This document shows, in pieces, positions 1-6,542 of a stretch of 64,000 bases of DNA. The notes below the pieces were generated by a model. It saw only the letters and a program-made list of their open reading frames with translations, made no database searches and was not told the origin of the DNA. The DNA is from Gemmiger sp. An50 (GTDB lineage: Bacteria; Bacillota; Clostridia; Oscillospirales; Ruminococcaceae). Position 1 is the first letter of the stretch, and every line of letters starts with the position of its first letter. The DNA lies in NCBI RefSeq assembly GCF_002161595.1, contig NZ_NFID01000017.1, positions 1 through 64,000 of the forward strand, in the 5' to 3' direction. A program made the translations under genes and the position numbers.

Positions 1-489
1 CTGGGCGCCGAGAACGTTTACATCGTGTACCGCCGCGGCATGGAAGAGCTGCCCGCCCGTAAGGAAGAGGTGGAGCATGCCGAGGAAGAGGGCATCATCT
101 TCAAGCTGCTCACCAACCCCGTACGCGTTCTGGGCGACGAGAACGGCTGCGTAGCCGGTATGGAATGCGTGGAGATGGAGCTGGGCGAGCCCGATGACAG
201 CGGCCGCCGCCGTCCCGTGGAGAAGAAGGACAGCAACTTCGTGCTGGATGTGGACACCATGATCATGTCCATCGGTACCAGCCCGAACCCGCTGATCCGC
301 TCCACCACTCCCGGCCTGGAGACCAACCGCCACGGCTGCATTGTGACCAACGGCGACGACGGTCTGACCAGCCGCGAGGGCGTGTACGCCGGCGGTGACG
401 CCGTGACCGGTGCTGCTACTGTTATCCTGGCCATGGGCGCTGGCAAACATGCGGCAAAAGCCATTGACAAATACATTAAAAACAAGTAA
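1..489 (+). CDS. gltA: glutamate synthase, NADPH, small-subunit type (C-terminal part)
   Basis: The 5' end lies outside the window; the frame is open from base 1. The 162 visible residues are the C-terminal part of the FAD/NAD(P)-dependent oxidoreductase that feeds electrons from NADPH to glutamate synthesis from glutamine and 2-oxoglutarate. The family's closing FAD-binding stretch is visible (VYAGGDAVTGAATVILAMGAGKHAA), where the GGDAV aspartate normally contacts the flavin. The enzyme is cytosolic. The last 15 codons (about 445-489) are AT-rich (AAA, ATT, GCA), unlike the GC-ending codons before them, and a second GC-rich copy of the same tail follows at 601-650. The tail therefore seems to have been replaced by an inserted sequence while keeping the protein end. 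Identity is confident; the full domain set cannot be seen. Confidence 0.85.
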   Translation: MGAENVYIVYRRGMEELPARKEEVEHAEEEGIIFKLLTNPVRVLGDENGCVAGMECVEMELGEPDDSGRRRPVEKKDSNFVLDVDTMIMSIGTSPNPLIRSTTPGLETNRHGCIVTNGDDGLTSREGVYAGGDAVTGAATVILAMGAGKHAAKAIDKYIKNK

Positions 490-600
490 GAGCGGCGGTT
501 GTATGAAAACCGTAAATCTTTTTTCTTCGCTTTGCTTTTGGCAAAGCGAGGCCCGCTCCGGGGCGTTTTTGCCTGCGCAAAAACGCTGATCCCTCCGCTA
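490..600. repeat. palindrome-rich insert between two copies of the gltA 3' end
   Basis: Three hairpins stand in a row: 496-500/508-512 (CGGTT with AACCG), 528-535/541-548 (CGCTTTGC with GCAAAGCG) and 563-572/577-586 (GCGTTTTTGC with GCAAAAACGC). There is no open reading frame of note. The segment lies exactly between two versions of the gltA C-terminal coding end. It looks like a miniature or decayed mobile or REP-like element; no known family is recognised. Confidence 0.5.
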
Positions 601-650
601 AGCATGCTGCCAAGGCCATCGACGAGTACATCAAGAGCAAGAACAAGTAA
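601..650 (+). pseudogene. displaced original 3' end of gltA
   Basis: In one frame this segment reads KHAAKAIDEYIKSKNK followed by TAA, nearly the same as the functional gltA tail KHAAKAIDKYIKNK that ends at 489. Its codons are GC-rich like the gltA body, so it is probably the ancestral end, cut off when the palindrome-rich segment entered. It has no start codon or ribosome binding site of its own. Confidence 0.6.
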
Positions 651-680
651 GATATCCCCAAAAAAGCCATTGTAATAGAA

Positions 681-732
681 GCCAAAGGCCCCGCGGTTCC
701 AGTTGGAACCCAGGGCCTTTGGCGTTTGTTTT
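681..732 (+). terminator. intrinsic terminator downstream of gltA
   Basis: An 11-bp stem pairs 681-691 (GCCAAAGGCCC) with 713-723, with an inner GGTTCC/GGAACC stem, and is followed by the T-rich tract TTTGTTTTATT. Confidence 0.85.
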
Positions 733-747
733 ATTAGAAAAGAAGGT

Positions 748-1227
748 TCAGCGGTTCAAAAACCACACCGCACCGTTCAGGTAGCCTGCAAAGAGCAGCC
801 ACAGCAGGTAGGGCACCTGTAACCAGGAGGCAGCGGGGCTTACGGAGTAAAACCGCAGTGTCATGAGAAGCACTACCAGGAAGAGTGCGACCAGGCAGAT
901 CAGCGCCCCCAGCGGATTGTTCCAGCCAAAGAACAGGATGCTCCAGAAGAAATTCAGAATCAGCTGGAAGCCCCAAAGCCGAAGCGTGGGCACCCGGTCC
1001 TGAGGGCTTTTGTTCCAGACCAGCGCCATGCCGATGCCCATCAGAATGTACAGAATGGTCCAGGTGATGGGAAATACGTAGCCGGGAGGGGTGAGGGCGG
1101 ATTTGAGCAAAGTGGGATAGACATTTTCCAGCCCATACCGGGTGAGTGTGCTGGAAAGCCAGCCAGTGCCAAGGGCAATGGCCGGAAAAAGTGCGAAGGG
1201 AAGGGCGCGGGAAAGCCGCTGTTTCAT
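748..1227 (-). CDS. tspO: TspO/MBR family tryptophan-rich membrane protein
   Basis: A 159-residue integral membrane protein of the TspO/peripheral benzodiazepine receptor family, usual length about 155-160 and usually five transmembrane helices. The hallmark PPGYVFPITWTILYILMG stretch is present near residues 47-64, and the protein is rich in Trp (WNKS, WGFQL, WSILFFGWNNP, WFLNR). Family members bind porphyrins and other hydrophobic ligands; their role in anaerobes is not settled. The ATG has AAAGGCGG seven bases upstream. It lies about 200 bases downstream of a TetR-type regulator on the same strand, which may control it; that link is inference. Confidence 0.85.
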   Translation of the reverse strand: MKQRLSRALPFALFPAIALGTGWLSSTLTRYGLENVYPTLLKSALTPPGYVFPITWTILYILMGIGMALVWNKSPQDRVPTLRLWGFQLILNFFWSILFFGWNNPLGALICLVALFLVVLLMTLRFYSVSPAASWLQVPYLLWLLFAGYLNGAVWFLNR

Positions 1228-1382
1228 AACGATACCGCCTTTCAGTGGAGGATGTCCGGGCAGAATGCAGCGCCGGTATTCCTAGTATATGCGGAAAAAT
1301 CCCCCGGGGCGATCTTGCTTTTGGAGGTTACTTTTATCATACAGCGTTTGGGCGAAAAGAGCGGTTGTGCGAACAACGGGGC

Positions 1383-1423
1383 AAAAGAAAACGTGCCGCT
1401 CTGTGGGAAAAGCAGCACGTTTT
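1383..1423 (-). terminator. probable terminator downstream of the TetR gene
   Basis: A nine-base inverted repeat (1388-1396 with 1415-1423, AAAACGTGC/GCACGTTTT) lies just after the TetR stop codon. On the minus strand it is followed by a short T-rich run. Confidence 0.5.
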
Positions 1424-1430
1424 GAAAATG

Positions 1431-1937
1431 TTATTTTCCGGAAACCGAGTCCATCAGCTGGAACACCTCTTCCGGGGTCTCGGTGAAGTCGTTCTCGATC
1501 ATGGTGCGCACCAGGCCGTAGATCAGAAACGCCATGCCGTTGCGGTGGTAGCGCAGGCTGGGCGGAGTACCCTCGTCTGGTCCCAGTACCTCCAGAAACA
1601 TCTCCTCCAATACGCCCAGCATCTGTTTTTGCCGCAGGCTGCGCAGCAGGGGCCGCTGGCCGTAGATGTAGATGATCAGATACCGGCCGGGGGAGTCCAG
1701 CAGGTCCCGCCGGTCCGGCAGGGAAGATGCGTAGCGAATCCAGCGGGAGCGCAGATAATACCCGACTACTTCTTCAATGGAATCAAAATTCCGGTAAAAG
1801 GCATTGCGGGAAACTCCGGCCTGGCGGCACAAAAGACTCACCGAAAGGTCGGCATCCAGCAACAGAAGGTCCACCGCCGCGTTGGCGATGGAATCCTTGG
1901 TCTGCTGGCAGATTTCACTGTTGCGAGCATTGGGCAT
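1431..1937 (-). CDS. TetR/AcrR family transcriptional regulator
   Basis: A 168-residue repressor-type protein. The N-terminal DNA-binding helix-turn-helix is seen at about residues 31-50 (LSVSLLCRQAGVSRNAFYRN), a classic TetR signature with the FY near the recognition helix. The C-terminal ligand domain is not assigned to a specific ligand. The ATG at 1937 is chosen because GGAGG lies seven bases upstream (GGAGGCCAATTATG); an in-frame start 12 codons earlier lacks a good site. Its own promoter contains an 18-base palindrome between the -35 and -10, which points to self-repression. Likely targets are itself, tspO downstream and possibly the divergent gene at 2279. Confidence 0.85.
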   Translation of the reverse strand: MPNARNSEICQQTKDSIANAAVDLLLLDADLSVSLLCRQAGVSRNAFYRNFDSIEEVVGYYLRSRWIRYASSLPDRRDLLDSPGRYLIIYIYGQRPLLRSLRQKQMLGVLEEMFLEVLGPDEGTPPSLRYHRNGMAFLIYGLVRTMIENDFTETPEEVFQLMDSVSGK

Positions 1938-1997
1938 AATTGGCCTCCATAAGCATAGCAAGCTCCGGGCCAACCTGGTGGTTTGCCCTGCTTGTCT

Positions 1998-2026
1998 ATT
2001 CTATAACGTAACAACTGTTACGTCAA
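1998..2026 (-). promoter_or_regulatory. sigma-A-type promoter with palindromic operator for the TetR gene
   Basis: On the minus strand the -35 is TTGACG (2021-2026), the spacer is exactly 17 bases, and the -10 is TAGAAT (1998-2003). An 18-base palindrome, ACGTAACA-AC-TGTTACGT (2006-2023), fills the spacer, the usual place for a TetR operator. The remainder of the 340-base gap 1938-2278 shows no further gene; 2030-2070 is AT-rich and probably holds the divergent promoter. Confidence 0.75.
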
Positions 2027-2278
2027 GTGTTGAAAAGTTGTTTATCTTGTTAAAGTATTGGGGAAAAATGGAAATTATGCGGCAGAGACTTAAAAAAGAG
2101 ACAAGTCTGTAAAGAAGCGGTAAGCTAAAAGTCAAAACGGTTCGGTGGTTTTGCAGCAGAAAAAGAGCCAGGTTGACAGCCGCAGGCCCATAGGGCATAC
2201 TTAAAGCAAACAGCCGGGCGTGTTTCCCGGCAAATCATCAGCCGCCAAAAGCTGGGCGGCGGAATGGAGCGTATCATC

Positions 2279-3217
2279 ATGACAAAACGTGTGTTGGACC
2301 TGCTTCCGGCAGAGCTTGCCTCTCTGACCGCAAAGGAGTTGCTGCAGGCAGTGGCAGGCAGCGAGGGCCGAGTGCTTGCAGCCGAGACCATCGGCATCAC
2401 CCCGCCGCTGCTCAGCGATGTGACCAATGCGGAGTTCGCCGCCTCCATGGGTGCGGACCTGCTGCTTTTGAATATGTTCGATGTATGGGAGCCCCGCATC
2501 GTGGGCCTGCCTGAGACCCGCCCCGAAGACGTGGTGCGCCGGGTGAAGGAGCTCACCGGCCGGATGATCGGCATCAATCTGGAGCCGGTGGACCCGGCCG
2601 TGTGCGCCCAGAATGGGGAGAGCATCTGGGCGATGAGCCGCGGCCGTTACGCCACAGCGGAGAACGCCCAGCGAGCCATGGAGATGGGGGTGGACCTGAT
2701 CGTGCTCACCGGCAACCCGGGCAATGGAGTGAGCAACGAAGCCATTGTGCATTCGCTGGAAAGCATCCGCGCCCAGGTGGGCGACGGCATCGTGCTGGCG
2801 GCGGGTAAGATGCATGCCTCCGGCGTTGTGGGCGAGGGCGGCGAGAACATCATCACCAAAGCGGATGTGGAAGCCTTCAGCAAGGCAGGGGCGGACATCA
2901 TCCTGCTGCCTGCACCCGGCACCGTGCCCGGCATCACCACCGAGTATGTGCGCGGTCTGGTCAGCTATGCCCACAGCCTGGGCTGCCTGACCATCACCGC
3001 CATCGGCACCTCCCAGGAGGGAGCAGACACCGCCACCATCCGCCAGATTGCTCTGGAGTGCAAGATGACCGGCACCGATATCCACCACATCGGCGATTCC
3101 GGCTATGTGGGTATGGCCCTGCCGGAGAATATCATGGCCTACAGTGTGGCCATTCGAGGCATCCGCCACACCTACCGGCGCATGGCGGCCTCGCTGGCCC
3201 GCAAGCCCAGGAACTGA
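2279..3217 (+). CDS. uncharacterised TIM-barrel-like protein (DUF7916-like)
   Basis: A 312-residue cytosolic protein with no signal peptide or membrane segment. Alternating hydrophobic strands and Gly-rich turns (GADLLLLNMFD, GRMIGINLEP, DLIVLTGNPGNGV, GIVLAAGKMHASG, GADIILLPAPGTVPG, GCLTITAIGTSQEG) give the repeat pattern of a (beta/alpha)8 barrel. Related proteins are often labelled haloacid dehalogenase-like, but no HAD DxDx(T/V) motif is visible, so I would not call it a hydrolase. The ATG at 2279 is preferred over 2264 because GGAG stands nine bases upstream. A LysR regulator follows 29 bases downstream on the same strand. The reaction is unknown; GNPGNG and PAPGTVPG could be phosphate-gripping loops (inference). 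Confidence 0.55.
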   Translation: MTKRVLDLLPAELASLTAKELLQAVAGSEGRVLAAETIGITPPLLSDVTNAEFAASMGADLLLLNMFDVWEPRIVGLPETRPEDVVRRVKELTGRMIGINLEPVDPAVCAQNGESIWAMSRGRYATAENAQRAMEMGVDLIVLTGNPGNGVSNEAIVHSLESIRAQVGDGIVLAAGKMHASGVVGEGGENIITKADVEAFSKAGADIILLPAPGTVPGITTEYVRGLVSYAHSLGCLTITAIGTSQEGADTATIRQIALECKMTGTDIHHIGDSGYVGMALPENIMAYSVAIRGIRHTYRRMAASLARKPRN

Positions 3218-3245
3218 ACAGGAGAAGGGAAGGTGAAACAGCCCG

Positions 3246-4139
3246 TTGAAGATCGAAAAGCTGCCCTATTTCATTGATCTGTACGAGACCCGCAGCTATA
3301 CAAAGACCGCCCGTAACAATTATATCTCCCAGACTTCGGTGACCCAGTTCATCAACAGTCTGGAAGAGGAGCTGCAGGTCAAGCTTTTTGACCGCACAAC
3401 TCTGCCCATCCAGCCCACCGCCGCCGGGACCCGCTTTTACCAGGATGCCAAGGCACTGCTGCGGCAGTACCAGCGCATCAAAGAGGGACTGGCGGTCCTG
3501 GACCGGAACGCGGCGCTGCCGGTGCGCCTTTGCTATACCTCCAAGATTGATCTGCAGATTCTGCTGCCCTTTGTGACCGGCTTCAAGACCCGGCACCCGG
3601 ACGTAGCCGTGGATGTGGAGCAGGCCACCTTCAAGGAGGCTTCCAAGGCGCTTTGGGTCCGCCGGTGCGATGCGGTTATAGGCATCGACTTTGAACCGGA
3701 ATATACCGGTCAACTGGAATCGCTGACCATGTATCAGGGTGGGTATCAGGCGCTGGTGCCCGAGGGGCATCCGCTGTTCGGCCGGGACGCCATCCGGACC
3801 GACGAGCTGTATCACTATCCGCTGGTGATGCTGTCGCCCCATGTGATCGGCCGCTCTTATGAGGGGATGCTGGAGCACGCCCGGCAGGACGGCTACTACC
3901 CCAACATCCAGCGCACCGCCAATGATATGGATGGAGAGCTGTTTCTCATTCTCACCGAGGGCCTCATCGGTTTTGTGCCGGACAATTATTTCCCTCAGGA
4001 GTATGCCGGGCGGATGCGGCGCATTCCCATTGAAGGCTCGCACCACCGGTTCCAGCTGGAAATGAAATACCGCTCGGGCGAGAACCCCTCGCTTGACCTG
4101 TTTGTGGAGGAGCTTGCCGCCTATTTGAAAAGCGAATAA
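3246..4139 (+). CDS. LysR family transcriptional regulator
   Basis: 297 residues, the usual LysR length. The N-terminal winged helix-turn-helix is clear (residues about 17-40, SYTKTARNNYISQTSVTQ; then LEEELQVKLFDRT, residues about 37-50), and the C-terminal half is the periplasmic-binding-protein-like effector domain. It begins with TTG at 3246, following AAGGTG about ten bases upstream; no better in-frame start exists. It lies 29 bases after the barrel protein gene and ahead of the NmrA-type reductase, so either could be a target. The coinducer is not predictable. Confidence 0.85.
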   Translation: MKIEKLPYFIDLYETRSYTKTARNNYISQTSVTQFINSLEEELQVKLFDRTTLPIQPTAAGTRFYQDAKALLRQYQRIKEGLAVLDRNAALPVRLCYTSKIDLQILLPFVTGFKTRHPDVAVDVEQATFKEASKALWVRRCDAVIGIDFEPEYTGQLESLTMYQGGYQALVPEGHPLFGRDAIRTDELYHYPLVMLSPHVIGRSYEGMLEHARQDGYYPNIQRTANDMDGELFLILTEGLIGFVPDNYFPQEYAGRMRRIPIEGSHHRFQLEMKYRSGENPSLDLFVEELAAYLKSE

Positions 4140-4157
4140 CCCATTGCGTTTTTGTCT

Positions 4158-4187
4158 TTGTAACCGGTGAGAATGTGGTGTTAAAAT
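4158..4187 (+). promoter_or_regulatory. promoter of the NmrA-type reductase
   Basis: TTGTAA (4158-4163), 18-base spacer, TAAAAT (4182-4187). A short GCCCG/CGGGC hairpin (about 4204-4220) lies in the presumed leader. Confidence 0.55.
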
Positions 4188-4254
4188 AAAAACAAATCGA
4201 ACGCCCGGGTCATTCGGGCGGCAAACACTTATATTCTCAAGGAGGCAGATTCTT

Positions 4255-5199
4255 ATGGGCAAACTGTTACTGACCGGTGTGGACGGCAATCTGGGCGGCT
4301 ATGCGGCGGAGGTTCTTCTCACGCTGGAAGAGCCCTCTCAGCTGATTTTCTGCGGCTACAGCCAGCAGACACTGGACAAATACGCCGCCATGGGCGTTGA
4401 GACCCGTGTGACCAACTTCAACAGCCCGGACGGCCTGGCCGAGGCCTTCGCCGGTGCTGAGCGTCTGGCGCTGATCTCCATGCCCTTCGTGGGCGCCAAG
4501 CGGCAGAATGCCCACAAGAACGTGGTGGACGCTGCCAAGCAGGCCGGTGTGAAGCAGATTGTTTACACCTCTCTGGTGAACGCGGGCGACGAGACCAACC
4601 CCAGCGTGGAAAAGAAGGACCACATCTACACCGAGGAGTACATCAAGCAGGCCGGTCTGGATTACATCTTCCTGCGCAACTCCCAGTACGCCGAGGCCAT
4701 GATCACCAACTACTTCACCTATGTGAAGCTGGACGGCGTGCTCAAGAACAGCCAGGGCGACGGCAAGATGGCTTACATCTCCCGCAAGGACTGCGCCAAG
4801 GCTGTTGCTTATGCGCTGCATCGCGGTGCGGAATACAGCCACGCCACGCTGGACATCAACGGTCCCGAGCTGATGACCATTTCCCAGTTCATCGAATACG
4901 GCAACCAGGCCACCGGCAACAGCGTGCGTTATCAGGAGATCACCGACGAAGAGAACTACCAGATCTTCGACGCCATGGGCGTACCCCGCACCACCGACGG
5001 TGTGTTCAAAAAGGACAGCGAGGCTCCCTTCTCCTCGGACGGCATGGTCACCTTTGCCCAGGCCATCCGGGAAGGCAAGATGGACACCTTCACCGACGAC
5101 TACAAGAAGCTGACCGGCCAGGACCCCATGACGGTGCTGTACATGTTCCAGCATTCCGATGAGTTCCAGATCGGCGAGCGTCATTCCAAGGACAACTGA
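4255..5199 (+). CDS. NmrA/QorB-like NAD(P)-binding oxidoreductase
   Basis: A 314-residue atypical short-chain dehydrogenase. The N-terminal Rossmann nucleotide-binding loop is GVDGNLGG (residues 8-15), and the body resembles the NmrA/QorB (quinone reductase 2) group: YTSLVNAG, an HIYTEEYIKQAGLDYIFLR segment, and a helix with NYF near the active-site pocket. The usual catalytic YxxxK is not evident, as in many NmrA-like proteins, so it may act as a redox sensor or as a quinone reductase. A strong AAGGAGG lies upstream of the ATG. It has its own promoter and a strong terminator, so it is monocistronic. Codon use is biased toward GC-ending abundant codons, suggesting high expression. Confidence 0.75.
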   Translation: MGKLLLTGVDGNLGGYAAEVLLTLEEPSQLIFCGYSQQTLDKYAAMGVETRVTNFNSPDGLAEAFAGAERLALISMPFVGAKRQNAHKNVVDAAKQAGVKQIVYTSLVNAGDETNPSVEKKDHIYTEEYIKQAGLDYIFLRNSQYAEAMITNYFTYVKLDGVLKNSQGDGKMAYISRKDCAKAVAYALHRGAEYSHATLDINGPELMTISQFIEYGNQATGNSVRYQEITDEENYQIFDAMGVPRTTDGVFKKDSEAPFSSDGMVTFAQAIREGKMDTFTDDYKKLTGQDPMTVLYMFQHSDEFQIGERHSKDN

Positions 5200-5217
5200 T
5201 CGGTTCCCAATAACCAC

Positions 5218-5256
5218 AAATGCCCCGGCTCTTTGCGAAGAGCCGGGGCATTTTTT
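5218..5256 (+). terminator. intrinsic terminator of the reductase gene
   Basis: A 13-bp stem (TGCCCCGGCTCTT/AAGAGCCGGGGCA, 5221-5250) with a TGCG loop and six T residues. Confidence 0.9.
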
Positions 5257-5270
5257 ATGGAAATGCGGGT

Positions 5271-6377
5271 TTATTCTTCAAATAGATCCAGCAGATAGCC
5301 GTAGCCTTCCGCTTCCATCTTTGCGTAGGGGACAAAGCGCAGTGATGCGCTGTTGATGCAGTACCGTACCCCGTTGGGAGACTCGGGGTCCCCGGTGAAC
5401 ACGTGGCCCAGATGAGAGTCGCCGGAGCGGCTGCGCACCTCGGTGCGGTGCATGCCGTGGCTGTCGTCCGGCAGCTCCACCACAGCGGGCTCCTCAATGG
5501 GCTTGGAAAAAGCGGGCCAGCCGCAGCCGCTCTCAAATTTGTCGGTGGAGGAGAACAGCGGCTCGCCGGTGACCACGTCCACATAAATGCCCTTTTCAAA
5601 CTGGTCCCAGAATTCGTTGGCAAAGGGGTGCTCGGTGCCGTTTTGCTGGGTGACTCGGTACTGCTCGCTGGTCAGCTTGTCCCGAATGGCTTCCGCCGCG
5701 GGTTTCTGGTAATCGCCCGGGTCGATGCGCAGGCTGGAAAACAGCTTCATCTCCGCAAGGGGGATGTGACAGTAGCCGTTGGGGTTCTTTGCCAGATAGT
5801 CCTGATGATATTCCTCAGCAGGGTAGAAGTTCACCAGCGGGCCGATCTCCACCTTGAACTGTCGGCTCCGGCTGCGCTCAATCTCCGCGATGCGCTCCAC
5901 CGTTTCCTTGGCCTTGTCGTTTGTGTAGTAAACGCCGGTCTGGTACTGGGTGCCCACATCGTTGCCCTGCCGGTTTTCCACGGTGGGATCGATCACATAG
6001 AAGTAGGCCAGCAGCAGTGCGTCCAGGCTTACCTGCTCCGGGTCATATTCCACCCGAACCGTTTCCCGGAATCCGGTTTTGCCGGTGGATACGATGGGGT
6101 AGTTAGCTTCGGCTTCGCCGGAGCCGTTGGCGTAGCCGCTCTGGGCATCAATCACGCCGGGAATGGACTGCATCAGCTGTTCGATGCCCCAGAAGCAGCC
6201 CCCGGCCAGATAAATTACGTTTTCGGTGGATTCCATCTTCATAACCTCCTGTTCTGATTCGCTTTGCGGCGAACCGATTTCACTGCTTGCGGGTTGCGGC
6301 GCGGTGTCCATCGGACGGCTGCAGCCACTCAGCAGGATTGCTGCGGCAAGCAGGCTTGCCAATAACGTTCGGTGCAT
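5271..6377 (-). CDS. msrAB: MsrA-MsrB fusion methionine sulfoxide reductase lipoprotein
   Basis: 368 residues. A lipoprotein signal peptide ends in LLSGC, with the lipid-bearing Cys at 19, so the enzyme is exported and membrane-anchored. The MsrA domain (about 52-210) carries GGCFWG with catalytic Cys61 and reduces the S-epimer of methionine sulfoxide. The MsrB domain (about 222-368) has [14 protein letters not shown] and the catalytic Cys in RYCINS at about 340, and reduces the R-epimer. The zinc-binding CxxC pairs of many MsrB proteins are absent. The start at 6377 has GGAAAGGAGA seven bases upstream and gives a clean signal peptide; an earlier in-frame Met does not. It probably repairs oxidised surface proteins. 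Confidence 0.93.
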   Translation of the reverse strand: MHRTLLASLLAAAILLSGCSRPMDTAPQPASSEIGSPQSESEQEVMKMESTENVIYLAGGCFWGIEQLMQSIPGVIDAQSGYANGSGEAEANYPIVSTGKTGFRETVRVEYDPEQVSLDALLLAYFYVIDPTVENRQGNDVGTQYQTGVYYTNDKAKETVERIAEIERSRSRQFKVEIGPLVNFYPAEEYHQDYLAKNPNGYCHIPLAEMKLFSSLRIDPGDYQKPAAEAIRDKLTSEQYRVTQQNGTEHPFANEFWDQFEKGIYVDVVTGEPLFSSTDKFESGCGWPAFSKPIEEPAVVELPDDSHGMHRTEVRSRSGDSHLGHVFTGDPESPNGVRYCINSASLRFVPYAKMEAEGYGYLLDLFEE

Positions 6378-6450
6378 GGTAGAGTCTCCTTTCCTTCCGG
6401 TACGGCCGGGAGCGGAATGCACCGGCCGCAGTGCCGGGATGAATGGCTTA

Positions 6451-6478
6451 ATTATACTATGCTGATAGGAAAAATAAA
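6451..6478 (-). promoter_or_regulatory. promoter of msrAB
   Basis: Minus strand: TTTATT (6473-6478), 16-base spacer, TATAAT (6451-6456), about 75 bases before the chosen start. Confidence 0.55.
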
Positions 6479-6542
6479 GACCCTTTCCGTGCTCTCCAGG
6501 GCAAAATCTGCGCTGAAAAGCAGGAAAAGGGGAGGTGTGTTT

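Noticed and set aside
2030-2112. Short plus-strand peptide ending at 2112
   Set aside because: No ribosome binding site and no homology; it lies in the AT-rich divergent promoter region.
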